From Saprospiraceae bacterium (GTDB lineage Bacteria; Bacteroidota; Bacteroidia; Chitinophagales; Saprospiraceae), in the NCBI GenBank assembly GCA_027486765.1, contig JAIXOO010000232.1, positions 36,909 through 100,908 on the forward strand: a DNA stretch of 64,000 bases. The letters run 5' to 3'. Made by a program: the position numbers and the translations under genes. Below are positions 1-9,082 of this stretch, one piece after another (within the stretch, counting starts at the first letter, position 1; the number at the start of each line of letters is the position of its first letter). The notes under the pieces are model-generated. The model was not told the DNA's origin. It made no database searches and was given only the letters and a program-made list of their open reading frames with translations.

Positions 1-109
1 TTTCTTCCAATTGATCTAACTTTTTGAGCACATCAGCGCTTCTTGAATTAAGGTTTTTTTTAACTTTATACAGGTGGTTTATTTGATGAATGGTGAGTTC
101 TTTATCCAT
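1..109 (-). CDS. Hypothetical protein, N-terminal fragment truncated by window edge (MDKELTIHQINHLYKVKKNLNSRSADVLKKLDQLEE...)
   Basis: Open frame on the minus strand from ATG (cat at 107-109) to the window edge. Confidence 0.5.
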   Translation of the reverse strand, partial: MDKELTIHQINHLYKVKKNLNSRSADVLKKLDQLEE

Positions 110-159
110 TTCAATGGGCGTTTAATTGTTATAGGTAAACTATTGCTAATTCATCAAAA

Positions 160-200
160 TAAAAAAGCTTTACAAATCGACGACTTGTAAAGCTTTTGTG
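160..200 (-). terminator. Rho-independent-like terminator downstream of tRNA-Ser
   Basis: Hairpin AAAAGCTTTACAA...TTGTAAAGCTTTT with an A-rich tract on + (T-rich on -), immediately 3' of the tRNA. Confidence 0.75.
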
Positions 201-210
201 AAATTTCTTG

Positions 211-295
211 CAGAGAGGAAGAGATTCGAACTCTCGATACCTTGCGGTATATACGCTTTCCAGGCGTACCTCTTAAACCACTCGAGCACCTCTCT
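211..295 (-). tRNA. tRNA-Ser (anticodon GGA)
   Basis: Reverse complement AGAGAGGTGCTCGAGTGGTTTAAGAGG...CTGGAAA...long variable arm...GTTCGAATC...CCTCTCTG; 7-bp acceptor stem, T-loop TTCGAATC, class II variable arm, anticodon GGA. Confidence 0.95.
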
Positions 296-321
296 GTGTA
301 GTGCTTTTACTTAAAGTGCGG

Positions 322-329
322 CAAATTTA
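322..329 (-). promoter_or_regulatory. Putative Bacteroidota -7 box (TAAATTTG) for tRNA-Ser, with a TTG about 20 nt upstream
   Basis: Reverse complement GTTG-N20-TAAATTTGC matches the Bacteroidota TTTG/TAnnTTTG consensus. Confidence 0.5.
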
Positions 330-369
330 CAGCCTACAAACGGTTTTATCAACAAAAACGCTAAATTTT

Positions 370-1140
370 TTATAAAGTTCCAAAAACCTGCAAGGCGTTT
401 TGGGTGGTGATGGACGCTACTTCGCTTGTGCTCATGCCTTTGACCTCCGCCAGTTTTTCCGCTACCTTCAATACGTAACTGCTTTCGTTGCGTTTGCCTC
501 GGAAGGGAGTGGGAGCGAGGTAGGGCGCGTCGGTTTCCAAAACCAGGTGTTGGAGTTCAATTTCACTCAATACTGCATCCAGTCCTGACTTTTTAAAAGT
601 CAAAACCCCGCCGATACCCAGCAGAAAACCCATATCGATGGCCGCTTCCGCTTGTTGTACTGTACCTGAAAAACAGTGGAAAATGCCCCGCAGGCGTTCG
701 TGGCGCAGGGGTTGCAAGAGTTCCAAAATCAAATCCATCGACTCCCGGGAGTGGATCACGATGGGTAGGTCGTATTGTTTGGCCCATTCCACCTGGGTCA
801 AAAAAGCCTCTTCTTGTTCTTTGACGTGGGTTTTGTCCCAGTACAAGTCGATGCCAATTTCGCCGATGGCCGGGAAGCTGCGTTTTTCCAACCAGGATTT
901 GACCAGTGCCAATTCTTCCTGGTAATTTTCCTTTACGTAACAAGGGTGCAGGCCCATCATGGCCAGGCATTGTTCAGGGTATTGCGCTTCCAGGGCCAGC
1001 ATACCCTCAATCGATGTGCTGTCGATATTGGGCAAATACATCCGCGTGACGCCTGCCTCCAATGCACGCTGAATCATTTCCGCACGATCGTCATTGAATT
1101 CTTCGGCGTAGAGGTGGGCGTGGGTATCGATGAGTTGCAT
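370..1140 (-). CDS. tatD: TatD family metal-dependent hydrolase
   Basis: MQLIDTHAHLYAEEF..., GIGEIGID-like (AIGEIGIDLYWD), IHSRES, ETDAPYLAP motifs. Confidence 0.93.
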   Translation of the reverse strand: MQLIDTHAHLYAEEFNDDRAEMIQRALEAGVTRMYLPNIDSTSIEGMLALEAQYPEQCLAMMGLHPCYVKENYQEELALVKSWLEKRSFPAIGEIGIDLYWDKTHVKEQEEAFLTQVEWAKQYDLPIVIHSRESMDLILELLQPLRHERLRGIFHCFSGTVQQAEAAIDMGFLLGIGGVLTFKKSGLDAVLSEIELQHLVLETDAPYLAPTPFRGKRNESSYVLKVAEKLAEVKGMSTSEVASITTQNALQVFGTL

Positions 1141-1160
1141 GTGTTTTTTTGTTTCGGGCG

Positions 1161-1168
1161 CAAAGGTA
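1161..1168 (-). promoter_or_regulatory. Putative Bacteroidota -7 box (TACCTTTG) upstream of tatD
   Basis: Reverse complement TTTTACCTTTGCGCC matches TAnnTTTG. Confidence 0.45.
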
Positions 1169-1228
1169 AAAGAAATCAGACAACACTATTAATGAACTGC
1201 TCTAAGCGCTTTTGAGTGTGATTTCCGA

Positions 1229-1642
1229 CTATTTTTTGTTCGTAAACAGTAGCCCATCCAAACTCCATTTTCCTGGCCCGGTAAACAAAAACAAGACCCC
1301 AAACAACACAAACATAAACGGATGTTGATCCTCATACCAGAACTTTCCATGTCCAACAAAGAAGGTGATGTAGGCCAAGGTTCCGATACAAATCAGTGCG
1401 CCTACCCGGGTTAGCAATCCTAGTGCAAGCAAAATACCCGCCACAAACTCTGACCCCTTGCCCAGGTAAACCAGCCATGCGCCCGACGGGCCTTTAAAAT
1501 TTTCCCATTCCAGATACCCTTTCATCAAGTTGGCATCAAAAACCTCATAGCCGTGGTAAATCAGTAGCAAGCCGAGGGTGATGCGTAAAATGGCCAGGAT
1601 AGTTTCTTGATAAAATGGTGTTGTTGAAAAAAAGGACTGCAT
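1229..1642 (-). CDS. DoxX family membrane protein
   Basis: ILRITLGLLLIYHGYEVF...GKGSEFVAGILLALGLLTRVGAL, typical DoxX pattern with four TM segments. Confidence 0.88.
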   Translation of the reverse strand: MQSFFSTTPFYQETILAILRITLGLLLIYHGYEVFDANLMKGYLEWENFKGPSGAWLVYLGKGSEFVAGILLALGLLTRVGALICIGTLAYITFFVGHGKFWYEDQHPFMFVLFGVLFLFTGPGKWSLDGLLFTNKK

Positions 1643-1756
1643 GGTGTGGAAGGTTTATTCGCAATAAGTTAATGCGCAGTTAAAGGTACAAGATTGCCGC
1701 ATACCTTGGATTGGACTTTAGTTGAAATTCCTGTACATTTCAATAAAATTCGCCAA

Positions 1757-2893
1757 ATGATCTACACCAAATCAAACCCGTTCCGCTTCATTTTATTTCT
1801 GTTTTTTAGTGCCTGTATCCTGAGCAGTGCGGAAAAGTGCAGTCCACCCAGCTCAGCAACCAGCAGTACAGATCTCGCCAAACCCGTGGATGAACTCCTC
1901 TTCAGCCACATCAAGGGACTGGGCGACATCTACGCCAAAGACGAAATCTGGAAAGGATATGCCTACAACAGTTACCGACAATACCTTGTGCATTTTACCG
2001 AAGAAGGGCCCGACCGCGCCTTTGTGATCAATCCGCCCACACCGCCCCAAGGAGCGATCCGACTGGATGCCATAGAAGGCAAAGGGCTGGCGATTTACCG
2101 CTACGACCTGCGCATGAAAGAAGCGTACGATCTCGTTTTTGGCCCCGAAGGCAATGGCACCTTTGAATTCACCTTCGACATTGCGGGTACCAACTACTAC
2201 CTTCAGGCCTATTCCGACGACCTCGCTGAAGGCTCTGGCGATACCTCCCGGGCAGTGTCTTTTTCTACCCATGAATTGTTTCACCGCTATCAGGACAAGT
2301 GGGAGAACGTCCCCGAATCCAAGCAGGATTTTGACAATTTCCCCCTGACCGTGGAGTTACTGGAACTCCAAATCCTTTGTCAGGAAATCATGAAAGAATT
2401 GCCCAGCTACCCCAGCGAAATTTCCGCCTTGAAGCAAATTTTGCGCCAATACGTGGCCATCCGCAGCAAAGAAATGGAGCTGGATCCCACGCCCGACCAG
2501 CTGATTCGCAACCATGAATTGTACCAGGAACAAATGGAGGGCTCACCCAAATACATCGAAACCATGGGCAACCTGCAGTTTTTTACCCAATCTACCGTGC
2601 CTGTCCATTTCAGCTATTCCATTTTTGAGTTTTCCATCGAAACCAAAGCCGAGGTAAGGGGCATGATGGGGCAGTCGGTGTATTATGGCACGGGGCCTGG
2701 CGCCATTTACATCCTCGATCGCCTCGGTGTAAACATTGAAGCGATGGAACAGGGTAAAACGCCTTACGACCTCGCCAAAGCTTACCTGAACATGAGCAAA
2801 TGGGAGCAAGATCAAGCCTTGCAAGAAGCAAAAATGATCAAAAACTGGCCGGAGATTCAGGCGAAGGCACGCGAATGGATGGCATTGAAGTAG
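1757..2893 (+). CDS. Secreted/lipoprotein-like hypothetical protein with an HExxH (HELFH) motif
   Basis: ORF 1694..2893; likely start MIYTKSNPFRFILFLFFSACILSS at 1757; contains STHELFHRYQDKW. Confidence 0.65.
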   Translation: MIYTKSNPFRFILFLFFSACILSSAEKCSPPSSATSSTDLAKPVDELLFSHIKGLGDIYAKDEIWKGYAYNSYRQYLVHFTEEGPDRAFVINPPTPPQGAIRLDAIEGKGLAIYRYDLRMKEAYDLVFGPEGNGTFEFTFDIAGTNYYLQAYSDDLAEGSGDTSRAVSFSTHELFHRYQDKWENVPESKQDFDNFPLTVELLELQILCQEIMKELPSYPSEISALKQILRQYVAIRSKEMELDPTPDQLIRNHELYQEQMEGSPKYIETMGNLQFFTQSTVPVHFSYSIFEFSIETKAEVRGMMGQSVYYGTGPGAIYILDRLGVNIEAMEQGKTPYDLAKAYLNMSKWEQDQALQEAKMIKNWPEIQAKAREWMALK

Positions 2894-2981
2894 GTTCCAG
2901 TACTCAAAATTTCTCTAGAATTCCATCTTTTTGTACCTTCCGGCGAAGAGCTGGTTTAAAGTACTTTCAAAAATCAACACC

Positions 2982-3491
2982 ATGAAAAGACGTGCTGCAA
3001 TGAAAAGCCTGGGGGTTGCCCTCGGTGGCCTGGTTGCACTTCCTGCCTGGGCCAACAGTTGGACGCCCGAATCTGTTGGTCCTGCCCATTTTTCGGCTGC
3101 AGCCGATGAAGCCTTGTTGGCCGAAATTGTGGAAACCTTCATTCCTGAAACCAGTACACCTGGCGCCAAATCGCTCAAAGTACATCAGTTTGTACAACGG
3201 ATGATTCAGGATTGCTACGACGACAAATCCAAGGCTACTTTTCAGCAAGGTTTGACCCAAACCAATACCCTGGCGCAACAAAGCTACAGCAAAAATTTTG
3301 TGCAATGTGATGGCAAACAACGCATTGAGTTGTTGAAAAAAATGAGCGACGATGCGAGCAGCAAAGCTTTCATTGGCTTGGTCAAAAACCTGACCATTCG
3401 TGGCTATACCAATTCGGAGTACTATCTGGTGAACATTGCCAAATTCACCTTGGTACCTGGTTTTTATCACGGATGTGTGCCTGTTGGTTGA
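2982..3491 (+). CDS. Gluconate 2-dehydrogenase subunit 3 family protein (secreted)
   Basis: MKRRAAMKSLGVALGGLVALPAWA signal, then LLAEIVETFIPETSTPGAKSLKVHQFVQRMIQDCY, characteristic of the family; precedes a GMC oxidoreductase. Confidence 0.85.
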   Translation: MKRRAAMKSLGVALGGLVALPAWANSWTPESVGPAHFSAAADEALLAEIVETFIPETSTPGAKSLKVHQFVQRMIQDCYDDKSKATFQQGLTQTNTLAQQSYSKNFVQCDGKQRIELLKKMSDDASSKAFIGLVKNLTIRGYTNSEYYLVNIAKFTLVPGFYHGCVPVG

Positions 3492-3603
3492 GAGGGTTTA
3501 GGAGGTTGAGAAGGTTTAGGCTACCGCAACAATTTTGACAATCCCTTTGTCTAAGTCGCTCGCGGTAGCCTAAACCTTCTAAACCTTCTCAACTTCCCTC
3601 AAC
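3487..3603. repeat. Intergenic long palindrome P1 (core gctaccgc...gcggtagc)
   Basis: Left arm gttgagagggtttaggaggttgagaaggtttaggctaccgc is the imperfect inverse of gcggtagcctaaaccttctaaaccttctcaacttccctcaac. Confidence 0.9.
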
Positions 3604-3631
3604 ATTTTTTCACCCAAATCAGACGCAAACA

Positions 3632-5350
3632 ATGTCTAACCTCACCATAGATTCCATTAAAAAACGCAGCTTCGATGCCATTGTCGTTGGTTCGGGCATC
3701 AGCGGCGGCTGGTCGGCCAAAGAGCTGACTGGAAAGGGCCTGAAAACCCTGCTCCTGGAGCGTGGCCCCAATGTGGAGCACATCAAAGATTATCCCACCA
3801 CCAATATGAATCCCTGGGAATTTGAGCACGGCGGCCAGATTACCAAGGAGATGCGCGATGCCAATCCCATCGCTAGTCGTTGTTATGCGTTCACTGAAAG
3901 CGCGGCTCACTTTTTTGTCAAAGATGCTGAGCATCCCTACATCCAGGAAAAGCCCTTCGACTGGATTCGGGGTTATCAGGTGGGCGGAAAATCGCTCATG
4001 TGGGCTAGAGGTACGCAGCGCTGGTCGCAATACGATTTTGATGGCCCAGCCCGTGATGGATTTGCGGTGGAATGGCCGATTACCTACGCGGAATTGGCTC
4101 CTTGGTACAGCTATGTGGAGCTTTTTGCGGGCATTTCCGGCAACAAAGATGGCTTAGCCCAATTGCCCGACGGAGAGTTTTTGCCCCCACACGAGCAATC
4201 CTGCGTGGAAAAACACTTCACCCAAACGATGGCCAAAAAATACAACGGCTCTCGACCCGTCATCATTGGCCGCTGTGCGCACCTGACTCAGCCACAACCC
4301 ATCCATTTGCAGCAGGGGCGGGGCAAATGCCAGCACCGCAACATTTGTGAGCGTGGCTGTCCCTTTGGTGGCTACTTCAGCAGCAACTCCTCGACCATTC
4401 CTTGGGCGAAACAAACTGGAAAATTGACCTTGCAGCCCAACTCGGTGGTGCATTCGATCATTTTTGATGAAAAGAAAAACAAGGCCACGGGTGTGCGGGT
4501 AGTAGATGCCAACACCAAACAGATGACGGAGTACTACGCCAAAATCATCTTCGTCAACGCTGCCACGATCAATACCAATCTCATTCTGTTGAACTCCAAA
4601 TCCAATCGTTTCCCCAATGGTTTGGGCAATGACAATGGGCTTTTGGGCAAATACATCGCTTTTCACAACTTCCGCACCACCATGTCTGCAGAATACGAAG
4701 GCATGCTGGACAGCACCACTGCGGGCAGTCGCCCCAATGGCAGCTACATCCCGCGCTTCCGCAACGTGTTCAAGCAGGAAACCGACTTTTTGCGCGGGTA
4801 CGCCTCCGGGTTCAGCGCTAGCCGCATGACCTACAACGATACTTCTGGGATAGGGGAGGACTTGAAAAACAGTTTGTCGGTCAAAAAATACGGCAACTGG
4901 CGGGTAGGCTCGCACATGATGGGCGAAACCATTCCGAAGGAAAGCAACTACGTGGCGCTCGACGACAAACAGACCGATGCCTGGGGCGTTCCCTTGCTCA
5001 AAGTATCCGTAGCCTACGACGACAACGATGAAAAAATGATCAAGGACTTCCACGAGCAACTCACGGAGATGTACTCGGCAGCGGGTTTCACCAACATCCG
5101 CACCCACGACAATCCGAATAAGGCTCCAGGCTTGGACATCCACGAGATGGGTGGGGTACGCATGGGCAAAGACCCCAAAACTTCTCTGCTCAACAAGTGG
5201 AACCAACTGCATGAATGCAAAAATGTGTTCGTGACCGATGGCGCTTGTATGACCAGTAATTCCACGCAGAACCCTTCGTTGACCTTTATGGCGATTACGG
5301 CAAGGGCGGCGAACAATGCGGTGGAGGAGTTGAAGAAGCGGAATTTGTAA
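3632..5350 (+). CDS. GMC family oxidoreductase (gluconate 2-dehydrogenase large-subunit type)
   Basis: FDAIVVGSGISGGWSAKELTGKGLKTLLLERG FAD-binding motif; C-terminal VFVTDGACMTSNSTQNPSLTFMAITARAANNAVEEL. Confidence 0.95.
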   Translation: MSNLTIDSIKKRSFDAIVVGSGISGGWSAKELTGKGLKTLLLERGPNVEHIKDYPTTNMNPWEFEHGGQITKEMRDANPIASRCYAFTESAAHFFVKDAEHPYIQEKPFDWIRGYQVGGKSLMWARGTQRWSQYDFDGPARDGFAVEWPITYAELAPWYSYVELFAGISGNKDGLAQLPDGEFLPPHEQSCVEKHFTQTMAKKYNGSRPVIIGRCAHLTQPQPIHLQQGRGKCQHRNICERGCPFGGYFSSNSSTIPWAKQTGKLTLQPNSVVHSIIFDEKKNKATGVRVVDANTKQMTEYYAKIIFVNAATINTNLILLNSKSNRFPNGLGNDNGLLGKYIAFHNFRTTMSAEYEGMLDSTTAGSRPNGSYIPRFRNVFKQETDFLRGYASGFSASRMTYNDTSGIGEDLKNSLSVKKYGNWRVGSHMMGETIPKESNYVALDDKQTDAWGVPLLKVSVAYDDNDEKMIKDFHEQLTEMYSAAGFTNIRTHDNPNKAPGLDIHEMGGVRMGKDPKTSLLNKWNQLHECKNVFVTDGACMTSNSTQNPSLTFMAITARAANNAVEELKKRNL

Positions 5351-5355
5351 TAGCT

Positions 5356-5515
5356 AAAGCGACATTTTTATTACCACAAAGTGAAAATTGAGGACGCAGA
5401 GGACACAAAGTTAGACGTTGACAAAGGTAAAATGTAAACGAAAGCGCCGTCAACGTCTAACTTTGTGCCCTCTGTGCCGCTCTGTGCTTTCTTTGTGATA
5501 AAAAAATGTCGCTTT
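5356..5515. repeat. Intergenic long palindrome P2
   Basis: aaagcgacatttttatta...cacaaagttagacgttgac (5404-5422) and its exact inverse gtcaacgtctaactttgtg (5449-5467)...aaaaaatgtcgcttt. Confidence 0.92.
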
Positions 5516-5578
5516 GGTGAGTTTTAAAAAAATGTGCGACAACCTCATCTCAATGACCCATCAATCCTCATTTCTGAC

Positions 5579-6532
5579 ATGAAACATTTTACTCTGCTCT
5601 TTTTCCTGCTCTTTACTTTGGGCGCTACCGCCCAAACCGCCACCCGCCAAAAAGTCATTTTCGACTGTGACCTCGGCGACGACATCGACGACGCCTTTGC
5701 CCTGGCCATGCTCCTGACCCAGCAAGACAAAGTGGACATCCTGGGCATCACTACCTGCTATGGCCGTACCAATGACCGAGCCACTTTGGCCCTCAAATTT
5801 TTGTACGAAATGGGGCAGGAAAAAATCCCCGTCTACCTGGGCCGCAATACCTCCGCCACGAGCGAACGCGCCAATTGGTATGCCGAGCAATTTTACTGGG
5901 CGCAAGGTTTTACCAAACTTCAACCGAACAAACAAGGTGCAGCAGATTTCATCCTCGAAAGCCTCAAAAAATACCCCAATGAAGTGGTGATCATCTCGGT
6001 GGGCCCGGTAACCAACCTGGGCGATGTATTGCAAAAGGACCCCAATGCCTTGAAGATGGCCAAAAAAATCTACGCCATGTTTGGCTCATTTTATGTGAGT
6101 TACGGTGGATATCCCACTCCAGAGGCAGAATGGAATGTCAAATGCGACATTGAAGCAGCTAAAAAATTTGTCAACTCCGGGGCCAACATCGCCTACGCCG
6201 GTCTGGACATTACCGCCTTTGTCAAACTCGACAAAACCAAACGGGACATCCTCCTGATGCGCCAATCCCCACTGACCAATGCGCTGTCGGGCTTGTATGT
6301 CTTGTGGGGCAATGAAACGCCTACTTTATTTGATCCAGTAGCCATCGGCATGTTGTTGTATCCTGATTTGTTCAAAACCAAAATGGTCAACGTCAGTGTG
6401 GATGACAAGGGGTTCACTAGGGTAGATGAAAACAAAACGCCTAATGCCGAGGTAGGAGTGTACATCAATGCGAATGAGTTCATTAGCAGGATTATGAAAG
6501 GGTATTTGTTGCAGAATATGGGGAGGAATTAA
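5579..6532 (+). CDS. Secreted nucleoside hydrolase
   Basis: KVIFDCDLGDDIDDAFALAMLL motif of inosine-uridine nucleoside hydrolases; signal peptide MKHFTLLFFLLFTLGATAQ. Confidence 0.92.
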   Translation: MKHFTLLFFLLFTLGATAQTATRQKVIFDCDLGDDIDDAFALAMLLTQQDKVDILGITTCYGRTNDRATLALKFLYEMGQEKIPVYLGRNTSATSERANWYAEQFYWAQGFTKLQPNKQGAADFILESLKKYPNEVVIISVGPVTNLGDVLQKDPNALKMAKKIYAMFGSFYVSYGGYPTPEAEWNVKCDIEAAKKFVNSGANIAYAGLDITAFVKLDKTKRDILLMRQSPLTNALSGLYVLWGNETPTLFDPVAIGMLLYPDLFKTKMVNVSVDDKGFTRVDENKTPNAEVGVYINANEFISRIMKGYLLQNMGRN

Positions 6533-6551
6533 GTTGATTCCAAGTCGATAT

Positions 6552-6660
6552 TCCTTAGGTGATCACTTGAGTGCCTTAGGTTTCTTAGGTGGTGAAATAA
6601 TACCTGCTGCGCAGGTTTTTTCTTTTTTACCACCTAAGACACCTAAGACACCTTAGACTC
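6552..6660. repeat. Intergenic palindrome P3 (CCTTAGG family, copy 1)
   Basis: ccttaggtgatcacttgagtgccttaggtttcttaggtgg ... accacctaagacacctaagacaccttag, inner hairpin acctgc-tgc-gcaggt; homologous to 60844-60960. Confidence 0.9.
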
Positions 6661-8917
6661 ACTTCAGCTCAAACTCCCAAATCGGCTCCACCCCCAACAA
6701 ATGCTCTACAAAATAATTCCAACGCTTCTTGGTGAAATAATCGTTGTAAATGCCTTGATAGCCATGTTTTTGGCTGGGCAAAATGAGCATGTCAAACTCC
6801 TTATTGGCACGAATGAGCGCTTCCGCCAGTTTGAAAGTTGCCGAGGGGTTTACGTTTTCGTCGATACCTCCGTGGGTGATCAGCAATTTTCCTTTCAGGT
6901 TTTTGGCCATGGTGATGTTGGATACCTGGTGGTAGGTTGAATCCACTGGCCAGCCCATGTACATCTCAGGCCACCAATCCTTTTCCATCCTGAAATCGTG
7001 GTCGGCAGAACTGGCTACGGCGACTTTGTAAAAATCAGGGTACTCCAGTACCGCATGCCCCGCATCATACCCGCCCGCCGAGTGCCCAAAAATGCCTACC
7101 CGGGTCGTATCCATCCAGGGATTTTTGCGACCCAATTGCAGGATGGCCAGGCGGTGATCCTCCAGGTTTTTGCCCATGTTTTTGTAGGACACATTGTGGA
7201 AAGCCTTCGAGCGGCCCGCCGTGCCCAAACCATCCACTGTAATGACAATGAAACCCAGTTCCGCCAAAGGCTGGTTGTTGCGCGATAAAGCCGTGGCGTA
7301 ACTGCGTGGGTACATATTTGTATGCGGCCCGGTATAAGTTTGATCAATGACCGGGTATTTTTTCTGAGGATCAAAATTGCTCGGCTTCCAGATGGCGCCG
7401 TAATTGGTGGTTTTTCCATCCTTTCCAATGGCGGTAAAAGGCTCGGGCAAACGATATTGCATCGAATCCAGGCCCGAGGCATCCGTTTTGAGCAATTCCA
7501 AATTCAGCGGCGGCGTGGTATGGCTTTTCAACACCGTGCGGGTAGGCTGAGTGGGGGTGGAAATGTTGTCCATAAAATACAACCCATCCGGCGAGACAAA
7601 CACATCGTGGTTGGCATTTTCAGGCGTTAACAATTCCACTTTGCCCGTAGCCAGAGTCAGTTTGTACAGGTGTTGGTAATAGGGATTGCGCCCCGACTCC
7701 TTGCCTTGCGCGTTGAACAGGATGAACCCTTTGGCCTTGTCAACATGCAAGACCTGATTGATGTAATAAGCCCCATTGGTTAAGGGTTTCAGCGACTTGT
7801 CTTTCAGGTCAAGCAGGTACAACTGTTTCCAACCATCGCGCTCCGAGGTGATCAGCACTTTGCCCCAATCTTCAAAGATTTCGGAACTGTAATTATCGAT
7901 GTTGGTAGGGCTCGTTTCACGGTAGAGCAACTCTTCGGATTGTTTGCTCAGGTCGCAGCGGTGCAATTCCACGGCTTGATAGCCCCGAATGGCGTTTTCC
8001 TGATACACCACCCCACTGGTTTTGGACCATTCATATTGGATGGGATTGGTATGGGTCGCTTGCAGGTGGTTTTTTACATATTCCTCTCCTGTAGCTATAT
8101 TGTAAAAGACAGGAATCATGCGCACCATATCGGTATCTCCGGGTGAGCCACGGTAGTAGCCCAGCAGTTTGGGTTTGAACAAATCGTCCTGACCCCAATC
8201 CAGTAGGTACATTTTTTTTGCAATGCGCATGTCAACTATAGAGGTCTGTATCCATTTGGAGTCGGGGGACCAACGCACCGAAAAACGCCGGGGGCGCTCG
8301 CCATTTTCACCCTCAATGATGTCGGACCAGCCATAAAAACTACCGTACTCATAAAGCCTTTCCCCCTTGGTACTCAACTGACGGATGCTGCCATCCGCAG
8401 TAGATTTGAGGTAGAGGTTGTATTTGTCGGTATAGGCGATCCACTTGCCATCGGGGGATTTGGACTCGAAAGGATTCCAATTCGGGTTGATGATCCGCTT
8501 CAGGGTATATTGCTCCAAATCGAGCTCGTAAGTTTTGCCACTGCTGCTGAATTCCAGGTGTTTGGCATCCTTGTATTGCAAAGCTTGCAGGGGTAAGTCG
8601 CTGGCTTTTATCGCCGTTTTGAGACTGTCGCCCAGTACTTTGGCCAATCGGTTCTGATCGAGTAGGGGGGCGATTTTTTTGCTTTTCCAATCGACTTTGA
8701 GGTAGGTACGGCCCAATCTATTTTGAGAAACAAAAAGCATCCCCGAACTATCCTGCGCCCAAATGGGCTGTGGGTTGTGGTTGAACACTTTCTTGTTGTT
8801 GAAATTGCTCCACATCGAGGCAACTGCACGTTGGTAGTCGGCTTTGCTGATTGATTGGGCCTGAATGTTTTGAAGGCTGAACAAGGTGATCAGTAAGGGT
8901 AAATAAATTCGAAACAT
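6659..8917 (-). CDS. S9 family peptidase (dipeptidyl peptidase IV-like)
   Basis: DPP_IV N-terminal propeller; catalytic GIFGHSAGGYDAGHAVL; KLLITHGGIDENVNPSATFKLAEAL...LPSQKHGYQG. Confidence 0.94.
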   Translation of the reverse strand: MFRIYLPLLITLFSLQNIQAQSISKADYQRAVASMWSNFNNKKVFNHNPQPIWAQDSSGMLFVSQNRLGRTYLKVDWKSKKIAPLLDQNRLAKVLGDSLKTAIKASDLPLQALQYKDAKHLEFSSSGKTYELDLEQYTLKRIINPNWNPFESKSPDGKWIAYTDKYNLYLKSTADGSIRQLSTKGERLYEYGSFYGWSDIIEGENGERPRRFSVRWSPDSKWIQTSIVDMRIAKKMYLLDWGQDDLFKPKLLGYYRGSPGDTDMVRMIPVFYNIATGEEYVKNHLQATHTNPIQYEWSKTSGVVYQENAIRGYQAVELHRCDLSKQSEELLYRETSPTNIDNYSSEIFEDWGKVLITSERDGWKQLYLLDLKDKSLKPLTNGAYYINQVLHVDKAKGFILFNAQGKESGRNPYYQHLYKLTLATGKVELLTPENANHDVFVSPDGLYFMDNISTPTQPTRTVLKSHTTPPLNLELLKTDASGLDSMQYRLPEPFTAIGKDGKTTNYGAIWKPSNFDPQKKYPVIDQTYTGPHTNMYPRSYATALSRNNQPLAELGFIVITVDGLGTAGRSKAFHNVSYKNMGKNLEDHRLAILQLGRKNPWMDTTRVGIFGHSAGGYDAGHAVLEYPDFYKVAVASSADHDFRMEKDWWPEMYMGWPVDSTYHQVSNITMAKNLKGKLLITHGGIDENVNPSATFKLAEALIRANKEFDMLILPSQKHGYQGIYNDYFTKKRWNYFVEHLLGVEPIWEFELK

Positions 8918-9082
8918 GGTCGCTTTGGTTTGAGCTGTAAAAAAGGAAATTTAGCTGATAAACCAGCTGTTATACAGCTGATTTCATAAAAATGTGCAAA
9001 AGCTTAAAAATGCTCAACAAATCAGGTGTTTTTATTTTTAATTCAACAATAAATTTTTATTTTTAAGCCAAACAAGTCTACT

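Noticed and set aside
4154-5212. Long antisense ORF (352 aa) opposite the GMC oxidoreductase
   Set aside because: Shadow ORF opposite a clearly identified gene; low-complexity composition and no recognisable motif.
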